Positions 31,943 through 40,971 of a stretch of 46,697 nt of DNA are shown one piece after another (positions within the stretch are counted from its first letter, which is position 1; each line of letters opens with the position of its first letter). The stretch is taken from positions 1-46,697 of the forward strand of contig SFIR01000012.1 of NCBI GenBank assembly GCA_004556165.1, in the 5' to 3' direction. The translations under genes were made by a program, and so were the position numbers. The stretch is from Clostridiales bacterium (GTDB lineage Bacteria > Bacillota > Clostridia > Christensenellales > CAG-138). The notes under the pieces are model-generated. The model ran no database searches, was not told the DNA's origin, and saw nothing but the letters and a program-made list of their open reading frames with translations.

Positions 31943-32842
31943 ATGAAAAAACTCCTCTCAATCCTCTTGACCGCAGCGTTCCTTCTCTGCTGCATCCCTC
32001 CGTCCGTATCCGCCGCAGAAACAAAGAGTTCGGTCGGTGAAAATCTATCCGGCTTTTCAACCTCCACGCTTACGGGCGAGCCCATTGACGGCAGTGTATT
32101 CAGCGAGCATGATATAACCGTGCTGCACTATTTTGCGACATGGAGCGCTGATTGTGTGTACGAGATAGGATACATGCAGGAGCTTACAGCGGAATTCGGT
32201 TCCCATGTCGGCGTGATAGGCATGCTTCATGAGGATAATCAGAGCACGCCGGAAGCCGCGCTCGAGCTTTTTGACGAGCTCGGCGCTTCATATCCCGCCG
32301 TTCATCTTGACGAGGTGCTGCTCGATCTTGTAAGCCGAAATCCCTATATCCCTCAGACCTTTTTCGTGGACTCGGAGGGCAATATAATTTCGGAATTCAT
32401 AGGCACCTTCCCGTCCTATTCGCATCTCGTCACGATAGTCAAGGAGCTTCTGCCCGATACAATTCCCTATCATACCGTGAATTTTTACGACAGCCTGACG
32501 GATACTCTTCTTCTAAGCTGTTCCGTAATCGACGGCGGCAGCGTCACTCCGCCCCATCCTCCTGCATATGATGACTACGAGTTTGACCATTGGGAGGGTA
32601 ATTACGAATTCGTTACACAGGATGAGGACGTTTACGCCATTTACACAGCTCTTTCCATGCCGCCCGTTCTCGGTGATGTCAATTTCGACGGGGTTATTGA
32701 CGCAACCGATGTTGTTCTGGTTCTTCGCATGGTTCTGCTTGATTTTCCCACAGTCCCCGAAGCGGATTTCGACCTAAGCGGTAACATAGATACAATTGAT
32801 GCAATAATGATCCTGCGCTTTGCGCTCGGTCTTAATGAATAA
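31943..32842 (+). CDS. Secreted redoxin / InlB-repeat / dockerin protein
   Basis: This 299-residue secreted protein has a signal peptide (residues 1-25, KKLLSILLTAAFLLCC) and a TlpA-like thioredoxin fold at about 30-175 with HYFATWSADC and cis-Pro segment YIPQTFFVD. The usual CxxC is SADC, so only one Cys remains. An InlB-type B-repeat covers about 176-235 (HTVNFYD, EFDHWEG, VYAIYT). A type I dockerin covers about 238-299, with two calcium loops, DVNFDGVIDATD and DFDLSGNIDTID, each followed by its helix. The dockerin is complete. The ribosome site is weak; the gene begins 55 bp after the cohesin stop and 15 bp before the pth fusion. It probably docks on the upstream cohesin. Confidence 0.85.
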   Translation: MKKLLSILLTAAFLLCCIPPSVSAAETKSSVGENLSGFSTSTLTGEPIDGSVFSEHDITVLHYFATWSADCVYEIGYMQELTAEFGSHVGVIGMLHEDNQSTPEAALELFDELGASYPAVHLDEVLLDLVSRNPYIPQTFFVDSEGNIISEFIGTFPSYSHLVTIVKELLPDTIPYHTVNFYDSLTDTLLLSCSVIDGGSVTPPHPPAYDDYEFDHWEGNYEFVTQDEDVYAIYTALSMPPVLGDVNFDGVIDATDVVLVLRMVLLDFPTVPEADFDLSGNIDTIDAIMILRFALGLNE

Positions 32843-32857
32843 AGAACGGAGCCGAAT

Positions 32858-34771
32858 ATGTACATAATTGTCGGTCTCGGCAATCCCGGAAGGGAATATC
32901 ACAGAACGCGGCATAATGTCGGGTTCATGGCCCTTGACGCCTTAGCGACAAGGGAAGGGCTTTCATACCCCAAAACGGGCTTCCGCTGCGTCTACGGGGA
33001 ACACAGGCTCTCCGGGGAAAAGGTCATCATTGCAAAGCCCGATACCTTTATGAATAACTCGGGGCTTGCGGTCGTTCAGCTTGTCAACTACTTTAAGCCG
33101 TCCCTCGATCATCTTATAGTTATCTATGATGATATTGATCTCCCCTGCGGCGCGATAAGAATTCGCGAGAACGGTTCAGCCGGCACGCATAACGGCATGC
33201 GCAGCATCATAGAACAGCTCGGCAGGGAGGATTTTATTCGTATCCGCATCGGCATCGGCAAGCCCGAGCACGATCTTATAAACCATGTCCTCAGCGCACC
33301 CGATGACAAGGATATGGCACTGCTTAATAAAGCCTTCATCAATGCCTCCGAGGCAATAAAGCTCATCGTTTCCGGCAATATCGAAGAAGCTCAGACCAGA
33401 TATAACTATAAGCCTCCCAAAAAGGAAAAGCCCCCGAAAGCCAAGGCGGAGGGTTATTCACCTGCTGCGCTTTCGCTCATCGGCACTCTTCACGAAGCCG
33501 AGCAGGCGCACGAGGTCTTTTTTATCAACGAGAATACTATGCTTTACGAGGGGCTATACCGAGGCGAACCGCTTTCGGAGGATTTCCCCTACGGCATGAA
33601 AGATATTCTTGACGCCGAAGCAAGGCTCCGCCGTTTCGCGCCGTTCATTGGCAAGATGTTCCCGGAGACCGGGGACGGCATAATTGAATCCCCTCTTCAC
33701 CCCTGTCCGCGGCTCAAGCTTGCTCTCCACGGTGAAAAGGGGCCACGCTTCCTATTTATCAAGCAGGACAGCGAGCTTCCCATCGCAGGCTCGGTCAAGG
33801 CTCGCGGCGGCATCTATGAGGTATTAAAGCATACCGAGGATATAGCGATCGAAAATTCCCTTCTCGTCCGTAATGCCGAAGGCGAGCTTACAGGATACGA
33901 GCATCTTGACGAATACCGCGAGGTGTTCTCACGCTACACCATCGAAGTCGGTTCGACAGGAAATTTGGGGCTTAGCATCGGTATCATGAGTGCCGCCATC
34001 GGCTATAATGTGCGCGTGCATATGAGCGCGGATGCGAAGCAGTGGAAAAAAGAGCTGCTCAGAAGCACCGGTGTTGACGTAATCGAGTATGAGAGCGATT
34101 ACAGCGTTGCTGTTGAGCACGGCCGCGAGGCCTGCAAAAACGATCCCACTAAGCATTTTATTGACGACGAGCGCTCAAAGGAATTGTTTTTCGGCTATTC
34201 CGTTGCTGCGCTCAGGCTTAAAGCGCAGCTTGATGAAGCGAATATCGCCGTTGATCGCACCCATCCCCTGATCGTGCATATCCCCTGCGGCGTCGGCGGC
34301 GCGCCGGGCGGCATCACATTCGGCCTTAAAGCCGTATTCGGCGAGAATGTGCATTGCTTCTTTATCGAGCCCGTCAATGCGCCATGCATGCTCGCGGCTT
34401 TTCTGAAGGATGAATGTATCCCCGTCACGGAGCTTGGGCTTTCAGGAAGGACGGAAGCGGACGGCCTTGCGGTCGGCTGCGCTTCCTCACTCGTCCATAC
34501 CGCCATGAAGCATCTTCTTGACGGCGAATTCACCTTTGATGATTCAAGGCTTCTCCCCTGGCTCAGGCTTGTAAACGGTACGGAAGGCGTTTTCGTTGAA
34601 CCCTCCGCTGCATCCATGCTCGCAGGCGCAGTTGGCTTCAATTCCCCTGCCGGGCAGGAATACATCCGCACACACGGTATTCCTTATGAAAATGCATCCG
34701 TGATCCTCTGGGCAACGGGCGGAGGGCTTGTGCCCGAAGCCGAGCGCAAGAGGCTGGTAAAGGGAAGATAA
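32858..34771 (+). CDS. pth-dsdA: Peptidyl-tRNA hydrolase / D-serine ammonia-lyase fusion
   Basis: This single 637-codon frame joins two complete enzymes. Residues 1-188 are Pth: GLGNPG, RHNVGF (catalytic His), MNNSG, YDDIDLP (Asp) and THNGMRS are all intact. It releases peptides from peptidyl-tRNA. A Lys/Pro-rich linker (YKPPKKEKPPKAKA) follows. Residues about 200-637 are DsdA, a PLP enzyme turning D-serine into pyruvate and ammonia: Schiff-base Lys in SVKARGG, substrate loop GSTGNLGL, phosphate loop PCGVGGAPGG, and the end WATGGGLVPEAE. Both halves have normal family length (about 190 and 440). GGAG precedes the only plausible start, and no internal ribosome site was seen at the join. It lies inside an operon with glmM downstream. 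Confidence 0.92.
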   Translation: MYIIVGLGNPGREYHRTRHNVGFMALDALATREGLSYPKTGFRCVYGEHRLSGEKVIIAKPDTFMNNSGLAVVQLVNYFKPSLDHLIVIYDDIDLPCGAIRIRENGSAGTHNGMRSIIEQLGREDFIRIRIGIGKPEHDLINHVLSAPDDKDMALLNKAFINASEAIKLIVSGNIEEAQTRYNYKPPKKEKPPKAKAEGYSPAALSLIGTLHEAEQAHEVFFINENTMLYEGLYRGEPLSEDFPYGMKDILDAEARLRRFAPFIGKMFPETGDGIIESPLHPCPRLKLALHGEKGPRFLFIKQDSELPIAGSVKARGGIYEVLKHTEDIAIENSLLVRNAEGELTGYEHLDEYREVFSRYTIEVGSTGNLGLSIGIMSAAIGYNVRVHMSADAKQWKKELLRSTGVDVIEYESDYSVAVEHGREACKNDPTKHFIDDERSKELFFGYSVAALRLKAQLDEANIAVDRTHPLIVHIPCGVGGAPGGITFGLKAVFGENVHCFFIEPVNAPCMLAAFLKDECIPVTELGLSGRTEADGLAVGCASSLVHTAMKHLLDGEFTFDDSRLLPWLRLVNGTEGVFVEPSAASMLAGAVGFNSPAGQEYIRTHGIPYENASVILWATGGGLVPEAERKRLVKGR

Positions 34772-34813
34772 TTATTTTGATTTAATTGCAGTTTTCTGTA
34801 TGGAGGTAAGCTT

Positions 34814-36157
34814 ATGTCCAAATATTTCGGTACCGACGGTTTCCGCGGAGAAGCCAATGTGGGTCTTACGGTCGATCATGCATACAAGATCGGGCGTTTC
34901 CTCGGCTATTATTACGGCAAGGAGCATAAATGCTCCGTTGTCATAGGCAAGGATACGCGCCGCAGCTCGTACATGTACGAATGTGCGCTGACCGCAGGGC
35001 TGACTTCGAGCGGCGCGGATGTGTACCTTATGCACGTCACCACGACCCCGAGCGTATCCTATATCGCCCGTACGGACAGCTTTGACTTCGGCATAATGAT
35101 AACAGCAAGCCATAACCCCTATCACGATAACGGCATCAAGCTCATCAATTCCTCAGGCGAAAAGATGCAGCCCTATGTTATTGATGAGGTTGAAAAATAT
35201 CTTGACGGCCTGATTCCCGAGGCTCCCTATGCGGTGGGCAGCGATATTGGGCGCGCTATCGACTATGCCGCAGGCCGCAACCGCTATATCGGCTATCTCA
35301 TAAGCCTTGCGACGCATTCCTACAAGGGTATGCGCATCGGCCTTGACTGCGCAAACGGCAGCACCTGGCAGATTGCAAAGAGCATATTCGAAACGCTCGG
35401 CGCCGAGACCTACGTCCTCGGCTGCACTCCGAACGGGCTCAACATCAACGATAACTGCGGCTCGACGCATATAGAGAATCTGCGCAATCTCGTCGTTGCC
35501 AATAACCTTGATGTCGGCTTTGCTTTCGACGGCGACGCCGACCGCTGCATCGCAGTTGACGAAACGGGGCGCATAATCGACGGTGATCTCATCCTCTATA
35601 TCTGCGGAAAATACATGAAGGATTGTGATAAGCTCGCCAATAATACTATCGTCACGACCGTTATGTCCAATTTCGGTCTGTACAAGGCGCTTGACCGTGC
35701 CGGTATCAGCTATGAAAAAACCGATGTCGGCGATAAATACGTCTATGAATGCATGCGCGCCAACGGTCATCTTATCGGCGGCGAGCAGAGCGGTCATATC
35801 ATTTTCAGCAAGTATGCTGCCACCGGCGACGGACTTCTGACCGCTATCAAGCTCATGCAGGCGATGCTCTCTCAGAAGCAGCCGCTCTCCGAGCTTGCTG
35901 CACCCGTTACGATCTATCCCCAGCTCATGAAGAATGTCCGTGTGACCGATAAGGCGGCTGCAATCAGCCACCCCCTCGTCAAAGCAAGCGTTATCGAAGC
36001 CGAGGATCTTTTGGGCAGCAACGGCAGGGTGCTTCTCCGCAAGAGCGGTACCGAGCCCCTAATCCGCGTCATGGCTGAAGCTCTCACGAGCACGGAATGC
36101 CATCAAGCTGTCGATATCATAGTTGATGCTATCAATAAATCAGGGCTTACCGTCTGA
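34814..36157 (+). CDS. glmM: Phosphoglucosamine mutase
   Basis: Interconverts glucosamine-6-phosphate and glucosamine-1-phosphate on the way to UDP-GlcNAc for peptidoglycan. Family features: YFGTDGFRG at the N-terminus, phosphoserine loop MITASHNPYHDNGIKL (about residue 97), metal site FDGDADRC (about 240), sugar-binding GGEQSGH (about 322), and phosphate-binding RKSGTEPLIRVM (about 412). At 447 residues it has normal length. GGAGG is at proper spacing. It is followed 16 bp later by a left-handed beta-helix protein, which may act on the same sugar-nucleotide pool. Confidence 0.95.
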   Translation: MSKYFGTDGFRGEANVGLTVDHAYKIGRFLGYYYGKEHKCSVVIGKDTRRSSYMYECALTAGLTSSGADVYLMHVTTTPSVSYIARTDSFDFGIMITASHNPYHDNGIKLINSSGEKMQPYVIDEVEKYLDGLIPEAPYAVGSDIGRAIDYAAGRNRYIGYLISLATHSYKGMRIGLDCANGSTWQIAKSIFETLGAETYVLGCTPNGLNINDNCGSTHIENLRNLVVANNLDVGFAFDGDADRCIAVDETGRIIDGDLILYICGKYMKDCDKLANNTIVTTVMSNFGLYKALDRAGISYEKTDVGDKYVYECMRANGHLIGGEQSGHIIFSKYAATGDGLLTAIKLMQAMLSQKQPLSELAAPVTIYPQLMKNVRVTDKAAAISHPLVKASVIEAEDLLGSNGRVLLRKSGTEPLIRVMAEALTSTECHQAVDIIVDAINKSGLTV

Positions 36158-36173
36158 AGCCGAAAGGAAAGCC

Positions 36174-36833
36174 ATGTATAAAACCAACGATCTACTTGAT
36201 CTTACCAAGACCCGTGCAGGCGAGCTGCTCTCCGCCTGTGAATATCCCTGGCAGGCGCTTTCCGCTATCTCGGATGCCATTCTTGCCATTGGGGAAACCC
36301 TCCCGGAGGACGAATTCGATCATCCGAGCGAGGATATCTGGATTGCGAAGGACGCAAAGGTCTTCCCCACCGCCTATATAGGGGGGCCCTGCATCATAGA
36401 TCACGGCACCGAGGTACGCCACTGCGCATTCATCCGCGGCAGTGCGCTCGTAGGCAGAAACTGCGTTGTCGGCAACTCCGTGGAGCTCAAAAACGTGATA
36501 CTCTTCGATAACGTACAGACTCCGCATTACAACTATGTCGGCGATTCCATTCTGGGATATAAGGCGCATATGGGCGCAGGCTCGATAACCTCCAATGTCA
36601 AGAGCGATAAATCGCTCGTGTCTGTAAAATTCGGAGGCGAGCTCATTCCGACCGAAAGAAAGAAATTCGGCGCCGTTCTCGGAGATTTTGTCGAGGTCGG
36701 CTGCAATTCCGTCCTAAATCCCGGCACAATCATCGGCAGGCACTCGAATATCTACCCCGTTTCCTGTGTCCGCGGAGTCGTGCCCGAGAATTCCATATAC
36801 AAATCAAAGGGCGATATTGTTTCCAAGCAGTAA
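36174..36833 (+). CDS. Left-handed beta-helix acyl/nucleotidyltransferase-like protein
   Basis: This 219-residue protein consists of a short N-terminal helical part and a left-handed parallel beta-helix made of hexapeptide repeats (FPTAYIGGPCIIDHG, GRNCVVGNSVELKNV, GVVPENSIY). It contains GAGSITSNVKSDKSLV, similar to the GlmU acetyltransferase domain, but the pyrophosphorylase domain of GlmU is absent. Databases often label such proteins as UDP-GlcNAc pyrophosphorylase-like. I choose the ATG at 36174 with GAAAGGAAAG upstream; a longer frame overlaps glmM. Placement after glmM supports a role in amino-sugar metabolism, but the reaction is unproven. Confidence 0.8.
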   Translation: MYKTNDLLDLTKTRAGELLSACEYPWQALSAISDAILAIGETLPEDEFDHPSEDIWIAKDAKVFPTAYIGGPCIIDHGTEVRHCAFIRGSALVGRNCVVGNSVELKNVILFDNVQTPHYNYVGDSILGYKAHMGAGSITSNVKSDKSLVSVKFGGELIPTERKKFGAVLGDFVEVGCNSVLNPGTIIGRHSNIYPVSCVRGVVPENSIYKSKGDIVSKQ

Positions 36834-36857
36834 TTCTGAATAATCAGCCAAAACGAG

Positions 36858-36887
36858 CAGGGCTTCCGATGAATCTCGGAAGCCCTG
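36858..36887. terminator. Bidirectional terminator between convergent operons
   Basis: AGGGCTTCCGA (36859-36869) and TCGGAAGCCCT (about 36876-36886) form a strong stem. It is followed by GATTATTATATTTA on the plus strand and preceded by an A-containing stretch on the other. It separates the glmM operon from rpoBC. Confidence 0.8.
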
Positions 36888-36907
36888 ATTATTATATTTA
36901 TTCGGCT

Positions 36908-39900
36908 TTATTCGTTATCCTCGTCCGAATGAAGCTCCTCGGGGAGTTTATCTGAGAAGTCATCATCGTAGAGATCATCGTCAATATCGTCATCGAAGCC
37001 ATCAATATTATCAAGCTCCGCATTCTCAAGCTCTATCTGGCTGTCGAGAAGAGCATCGAGATTGTCAAGCTCCTCCATATCGACATCGTCAAGGCTCTCG
37101 TTATCATCATCCACGCCGTCCAAGCTATCGGTATCGTCATCATCCTCATCGAAGCTGATGTTGAGATCCCTGCGCTGGGGCTTCTGAGGCTCGGGAGTGG
37201 GCATGGGAATGGGGTTCTCGGGATTGATATTCTCGACCTCGGCAGCGCGGTAACGCTTCATGCCAACGCCGGCAGGAATGAGCTTGCCGATGATAACATT
37301 TTCCTTAAGACCGAGCAGCGGATCGACCTTGCCCTTGATAGCGGCATCTGTGAGAACACGGGTGGTCTCCTGGAAGCTTGCGGCGGAGAGGAAGGAATCG
37401 GTGGCAAGCGCAGCCTTGGTGATACCGAGAAGCTTACGCTTTGCAACTGCGGGTGAACCGCCGTTAAGGATGACGGCTTCATTCTCACGCTCAAACTTAA
37501 AGATATCGACGAGTTCGCCGGGCAGCATTTCGGTATCGCCTGCCTCCTCGATCTGTACCTTGCGGAGCATCTGGCGGATGATGACCTCGATATGCTTATC
37601 GGAGATCTCAACGCCCTGACTGCGGTAAACCGCCTGGACTTCACGGAGCATATACGCCTGGACGCCCTTGATGCCCTTGATCTTGAGGATGTCGTGGGGG
37701 TTGACGGAGCCCTCGGTGAGGGTATCGCCTGCTTCGACATGATCGCCGCTGTCCACCTTGCGCTTGGAGCCGAAGGGGATGAGGTACTTTTCGACTTCAC
37801 CGTCATCATTGCTGACGACCGCCTCGGTCTTCTTTCCGTCGGTCTTGATCTCGACGGTACCTGCGATCTCGGAGATGACCGCAAGGCCCTTGGGCTTGCG
37901 TGCTTCGAAGATTTCGACTACGCGGGGAAGACCCTGTGTAATATCCTCTGCGCTTGCAACGCCGCCGGTATGGAAGGTACGCATGGTGAGCTGGGTACCG
38001 GGTTCGCCGATAGCCTGCGCCGCAATGATACCGACCGCTTCACCGATGGTGACATCGCTGCCGGTCGCGCAGTTGCGGCCGTAGCACTTTGCGCATACGC
38101 CGTGTTCGCTGCGGCAGGTAAAGACTGTACGGCACTTGACTGCGGTAATGCCTGCTGCAACGATGGCATCACGAATATCAAAGGTTATCATCTCATTCTT
38201 TGCGATGATGAGTTCGCCCGTCCTCGGATCATAGACATCCTCTGCGGTATTCCTGCCGAGAATCCTATCGCCGAAGGGCTCAAGGGGACGATCGCCTTCG
38301 CCGATGGCTTCGATGACCATGCCGTCGATAGCCATTCCGCTTGAAGCGAAGCAGTCCTCCTCACGGACGATAACATTATGGGCAACATCAACGAGCCTTC
38401 TGGTGAGGTAACCGGAGTCTGCGGTACGGAGTGCGGTATCGGCAAGACCCTTACGAGCACCATGGGAGCTGATGAAGAATTCGAGCACGTTCAGGCCCTC
38501 GCGGAAGTTCGAACGGATAGGAACCTCGATGATCTGACCTCTCGGGTCCGCCATAAGACCGCGCATACCTGCGAGCTGACGGATCTGGTTGGTCGAACCG
38601 CGGGCTCCGGAATTTGCCATCATGAAGATGGGGTTGATGGGGCTGAGCTTGTTCATCAGGGTATCGGTGACCTTAGCTTCGGTATCCTTCCAAACCTCGA
38701 TGACCTTATTCCGCCTATCCTCCCTTGAGAGAAGACCCATGCGGTAGAGGTTATCTATCCTTGCGCACTCTGCGTCCGCAGCATCGAGGTAGCCGCGCTT
38801 CTCTTCGGGAACGGTTATATCCTGGAAGCCTATAGTTACGCCGCCGATGGTGGAGTAACGGTAGCCGAGATTCTTGATTCTATCCGCAACCTCGCTCGTA
38901 ACGGTCGGGCCATGCTTGCGATAGCAGCGGTCAATGATATTTCCGAGGTCCTTCTTGATAACGAGCTTATCGACTTCGAGCTTGAACATATCGTCAAGCG
39001 TATTCCTCTCGACATAGCCGAGATCCTGAGGGATTACATGGTTGAAGATGATGCGCCCGATAGAGTTCTCGATGATCCTTCTGTAGGTCTTGCCCTCATA
39101 CTCGCGCTCGATACGAATCTTGACGAGTGCATGGAGGCTGAGCGCTCCGGTCTGGTATGCCATAAGGGCTTCCTCTTCGCTGGAGAATGCCTTATGTTCG
39201 CCGTTCAGCATGCGTACAAGCCTTGAGTCGGTGAGATAGCGGAAGAGCTTCTCCTCATCAAGCTCGGGATTGACTTGCTTTGCGCCGTTTATGAATTCAT
39301 TGCGGCTCTCTTCATCCTTACGGGAATAGATATTGAAGATTACATCATCGGTGAGCTTTTCATCGACATAAGCATCATTATTCACAATGCTCCTGACGGT
39401 CTTGCGGATCTCCTTATCGTAGAGCTCATCGCTGCGCATGGTGATGTAGTAGCAGCCCATGACCATATCCTGAGCCGGGCTGATGACGGGCTTGCCGTCC
39501 TGGGGCTTGAGGATATTGTTTGCTGCGAGCATGAGGAACCTTGCCTCGGCCTGAGCCTCAACGGAAAGGGGTACATGCACGGGCATCTGGTCGCCGTCGA
39601 AGTCGGCATTGAATGCGGTACATACAAGGGGATGGAGCTTAATTGCCCTGCCCTCGACAAGCACGGGTTCGAATGCCTGTATGCCGAGCCTATGGAGCGT
39701 AGGAGCACGGTTCAGAAGCACGGGATGATCCTTGATAACATCCTCGAGCACATCCCATACCTCGGGACGAACGCGCTCAACCATACGCTTTGCCGATTTG
39801 ATGTTATGAGCGTAACCGAGCTCGGTGAGCTTTTTCATTACGAAGGGCTTGAAGAGCTCGAGCGCCATTTCCTTCGGGAGACCGCACTGATACATCTTGA

Positions 39901-40951
39901 GCTCGGGGCCTACGACGATAACGGAACGGCCGGAATAGTCTACACGCTTACCGAGGAGGTTCTGGCGGAAGCGTCCCTGCTTACCGCGAAGCATATCGGA
40001 AAGGGATTTGAGAGCACGGTTGCCGGGACCCGTTACGGGGCGGCCGCGGCGGCCGTTATCAATAAGAGCATCAACTGCTTCCTGAAGCATACGCTTTTCG
40101 TTGCGGATGATTATATCCGGCGCACGCAGCTCCAAAAGCCTCTTGAGGCGGTTATTTCTGTTGATTACCCTGCGATAGAGGTCGTTAAGGTCGCTGGTCG
40201 CGAACCTGCCGCCGTCGAGGGGTACCATGGGGCGAAGATCGGGCGGAATTACGGGAATGACGTCGAGGATGATCCATTCCGGCTTATTGCCGCTCTTGAT
40301 GAAGGCCTCGATGACTTCGAGCCTCTTTATAGCATTGGTGCGCTTCTGACCGGAGCTGTGCGCAATCTCCTCGCGAAGCTCGACTTCGGTCTTTTCAAGG
40401 TCGATCTGCATGAGAAGCTCTTTAATGGCCTCCGCACCCATACCGGCCTTGAAGCTCTTTGCGCCGTATTCTTCCTGAGCGTCATGGTATTCCTTATCGG
40501 TAAGGAGCTGCTTGTATTCAAGGGGAGTGGTGCCGGGATCCGTAACCACATAGGATACAAAATACAGTACCTTTTCAAGGCTCCTGGGGCTCATATCGAG
40601 CAGCATCTTCATGCGGCAGGGGATACCCTTGAAATACCAGATATGGGAAACGGGAGCGGCAAGCTCGATATGACCCATGCGCTCGCGGCGAACCTTGGCC
40701 TTGGTGACCTCGACGCCGCATTTTTCGCAGACTACGCCTTTGTAGCGGACGCGTTTATACCTTCCGCAGTGGCATTCCCAGTCCTTAGTCGGTCCGAAGA
40801 TGCGCTCGCAGTAAAGGCCGTCCCTTTCGGGCTTAAGAGTTCTATAATTGATGGTCTCGGGCTTTTTGACCTCGCCGTGCGACCATTCGCGAATCTTTTC
40901 GGGTGATGCAAGGCTGATCTGGATTGCATCAAAATTGGTCAGTTCAAACAA
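36908..40951 (-). CDS. rpoC: RNA polymerase subunit beta' with acidic C-terminal tail
   Basis: This 1347-residue catalytic subunit has an N-terminal zinc site CHCGRYKR and CEKCG (about 59-80), the active-site magnesium loop NADFDGDQMPVH (about 457), a second zinc site CRSEHGVCAKCYGRNC (about 890), and trigger-loop/bridge regions intact. The start is TTG at 40951, with GGGAG upstream. After the conserved end (VGMKRYRAAEVENI) about 110 residues form a highly acidic low-complexity tail (runs such as FDEDDDDTDSLD and DGFDDDIDDDLYDDD). It is co-transcribed with rpoB, 20 bp apart. Confidence 0.97.
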   Translation of the reverse strand: MFELTNFDAIQISLASPEKIREWSHGEVKKPETINYRTLKPERDGLYCERIFGPTKDWECHCGRYKRVRYKGVVCEKCGVEVTKAKVRRERMGHIELAAPVSHIWYFKGIPCRMKMLLDMSPRSLEKVLYFVSYVVTDPGTTPLEYKQLLTDKEYHDAQEEYGAKSFKAGMGAEAIKELLMQIDLEKTEVELREEIAHSSGQKRTNAIKRLEVIEAFIKSGNKPEWIILDVIPVIPPDLRPMVPLDGGRFATSDLNDLYRRVINRNNRLKRLLELRAPDIIIRNEKRMLQEAVDALIDNGRRGRPVTGPGNRALKSLSDMLRGKQGRFRQNLLGKRVDYSGRSVIVVGPELKMYQCGLPKEMALELFKPFVMKKLTELGYAHNIKSAKRMVERVRPEVWDVLEDVIKDHPVLLNRAPTLHRLGIQAFEPVLVEGRAIKLHPLVCTAFNADFDGDQMPVHVPLSVEAQAEARFLMLAANNILKPQDGKPVISPAQDMVMGCYYITMRSDELYDKEIRKTVRSIVNNDAYVDEKLTDDVIFNIYSRKDEESRNEFINGAKQVNPELDEEKLFRYLTDSRLVRMLNGEHKAFSSEEEALMAYQTGALSLHALVKIRIEREYEGKTYRRIIENSIGRIIFNHVIPQDLGYVERNTLDDMFKLEVDKLVIKKDLGNIIDRCYRKHGPTVTSEVADRIKNLGYRYSTIGGVTIGFQDITVPEEKRGYLDAADAECARIDNLYRMGLLSREDRRNKVIEVWKDTEAKVTDTLMNKLSPINPIFMMANSGARGSTNQIRQLAGMRGLMADPRGQIIEVPIRSNFREGLNVLEFFISSHGARKGLADTALRTADSGYLTRRLVDVAHNVIVREEDCFASSGMAIDGMVIEAIGEGDRPLEPFGDRILGRNTAEDVYDPRTGELIIAKNEMITFDIRDAIVAAGITAVKCRTVFTCRSEHGVCAKCYGRNCATGSDVTIGEAVGIIAAQAIGEPGTQLTMRTFHTGGVASAEDITQGLPRVVEIFEARKPKGLAVISEIAGTVEIKTDGKKTEAVVSNDDGEVEKYLIPFGSKRKVDSGDHVEAGDTLTEGSVNPHDILKIKGIKGVQAYMLREVQAVYRSQGVEISDKHIEVIIRQMLRKVQIEEAGDTEMLPGELVDIFKFERENEAVILNGGSPAVAKRKLLGITKAALATDSFLSAASFQETTRVLTDAAIKGKVDPLLGLKENVIIGKLIPAGVGMKRYRAAEVENINPENPIPMPTPEPQKPQRRDLNISFDEDDDDTDSLDGVDDDNESLDDVDMEELDNLDALLDSQIELENAELDNIDGFDDDIDDDLYDDDFSDKLPEELHSDEDNE

Positions 40952-40971
40952 TTTCGTATCTCCCTTCGCTC

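Noticed and set aside
36960..37160. Tandem repeat in the rpoC end
   Set aside because: Repeated GAC/GAT-type triplets come from the acidic protein tail, not from a DNA repeat unit with constant period.
39275..40906. A 543-codon open frame on the plus strand
   Set aside because: Antisense shadow of rpoC.
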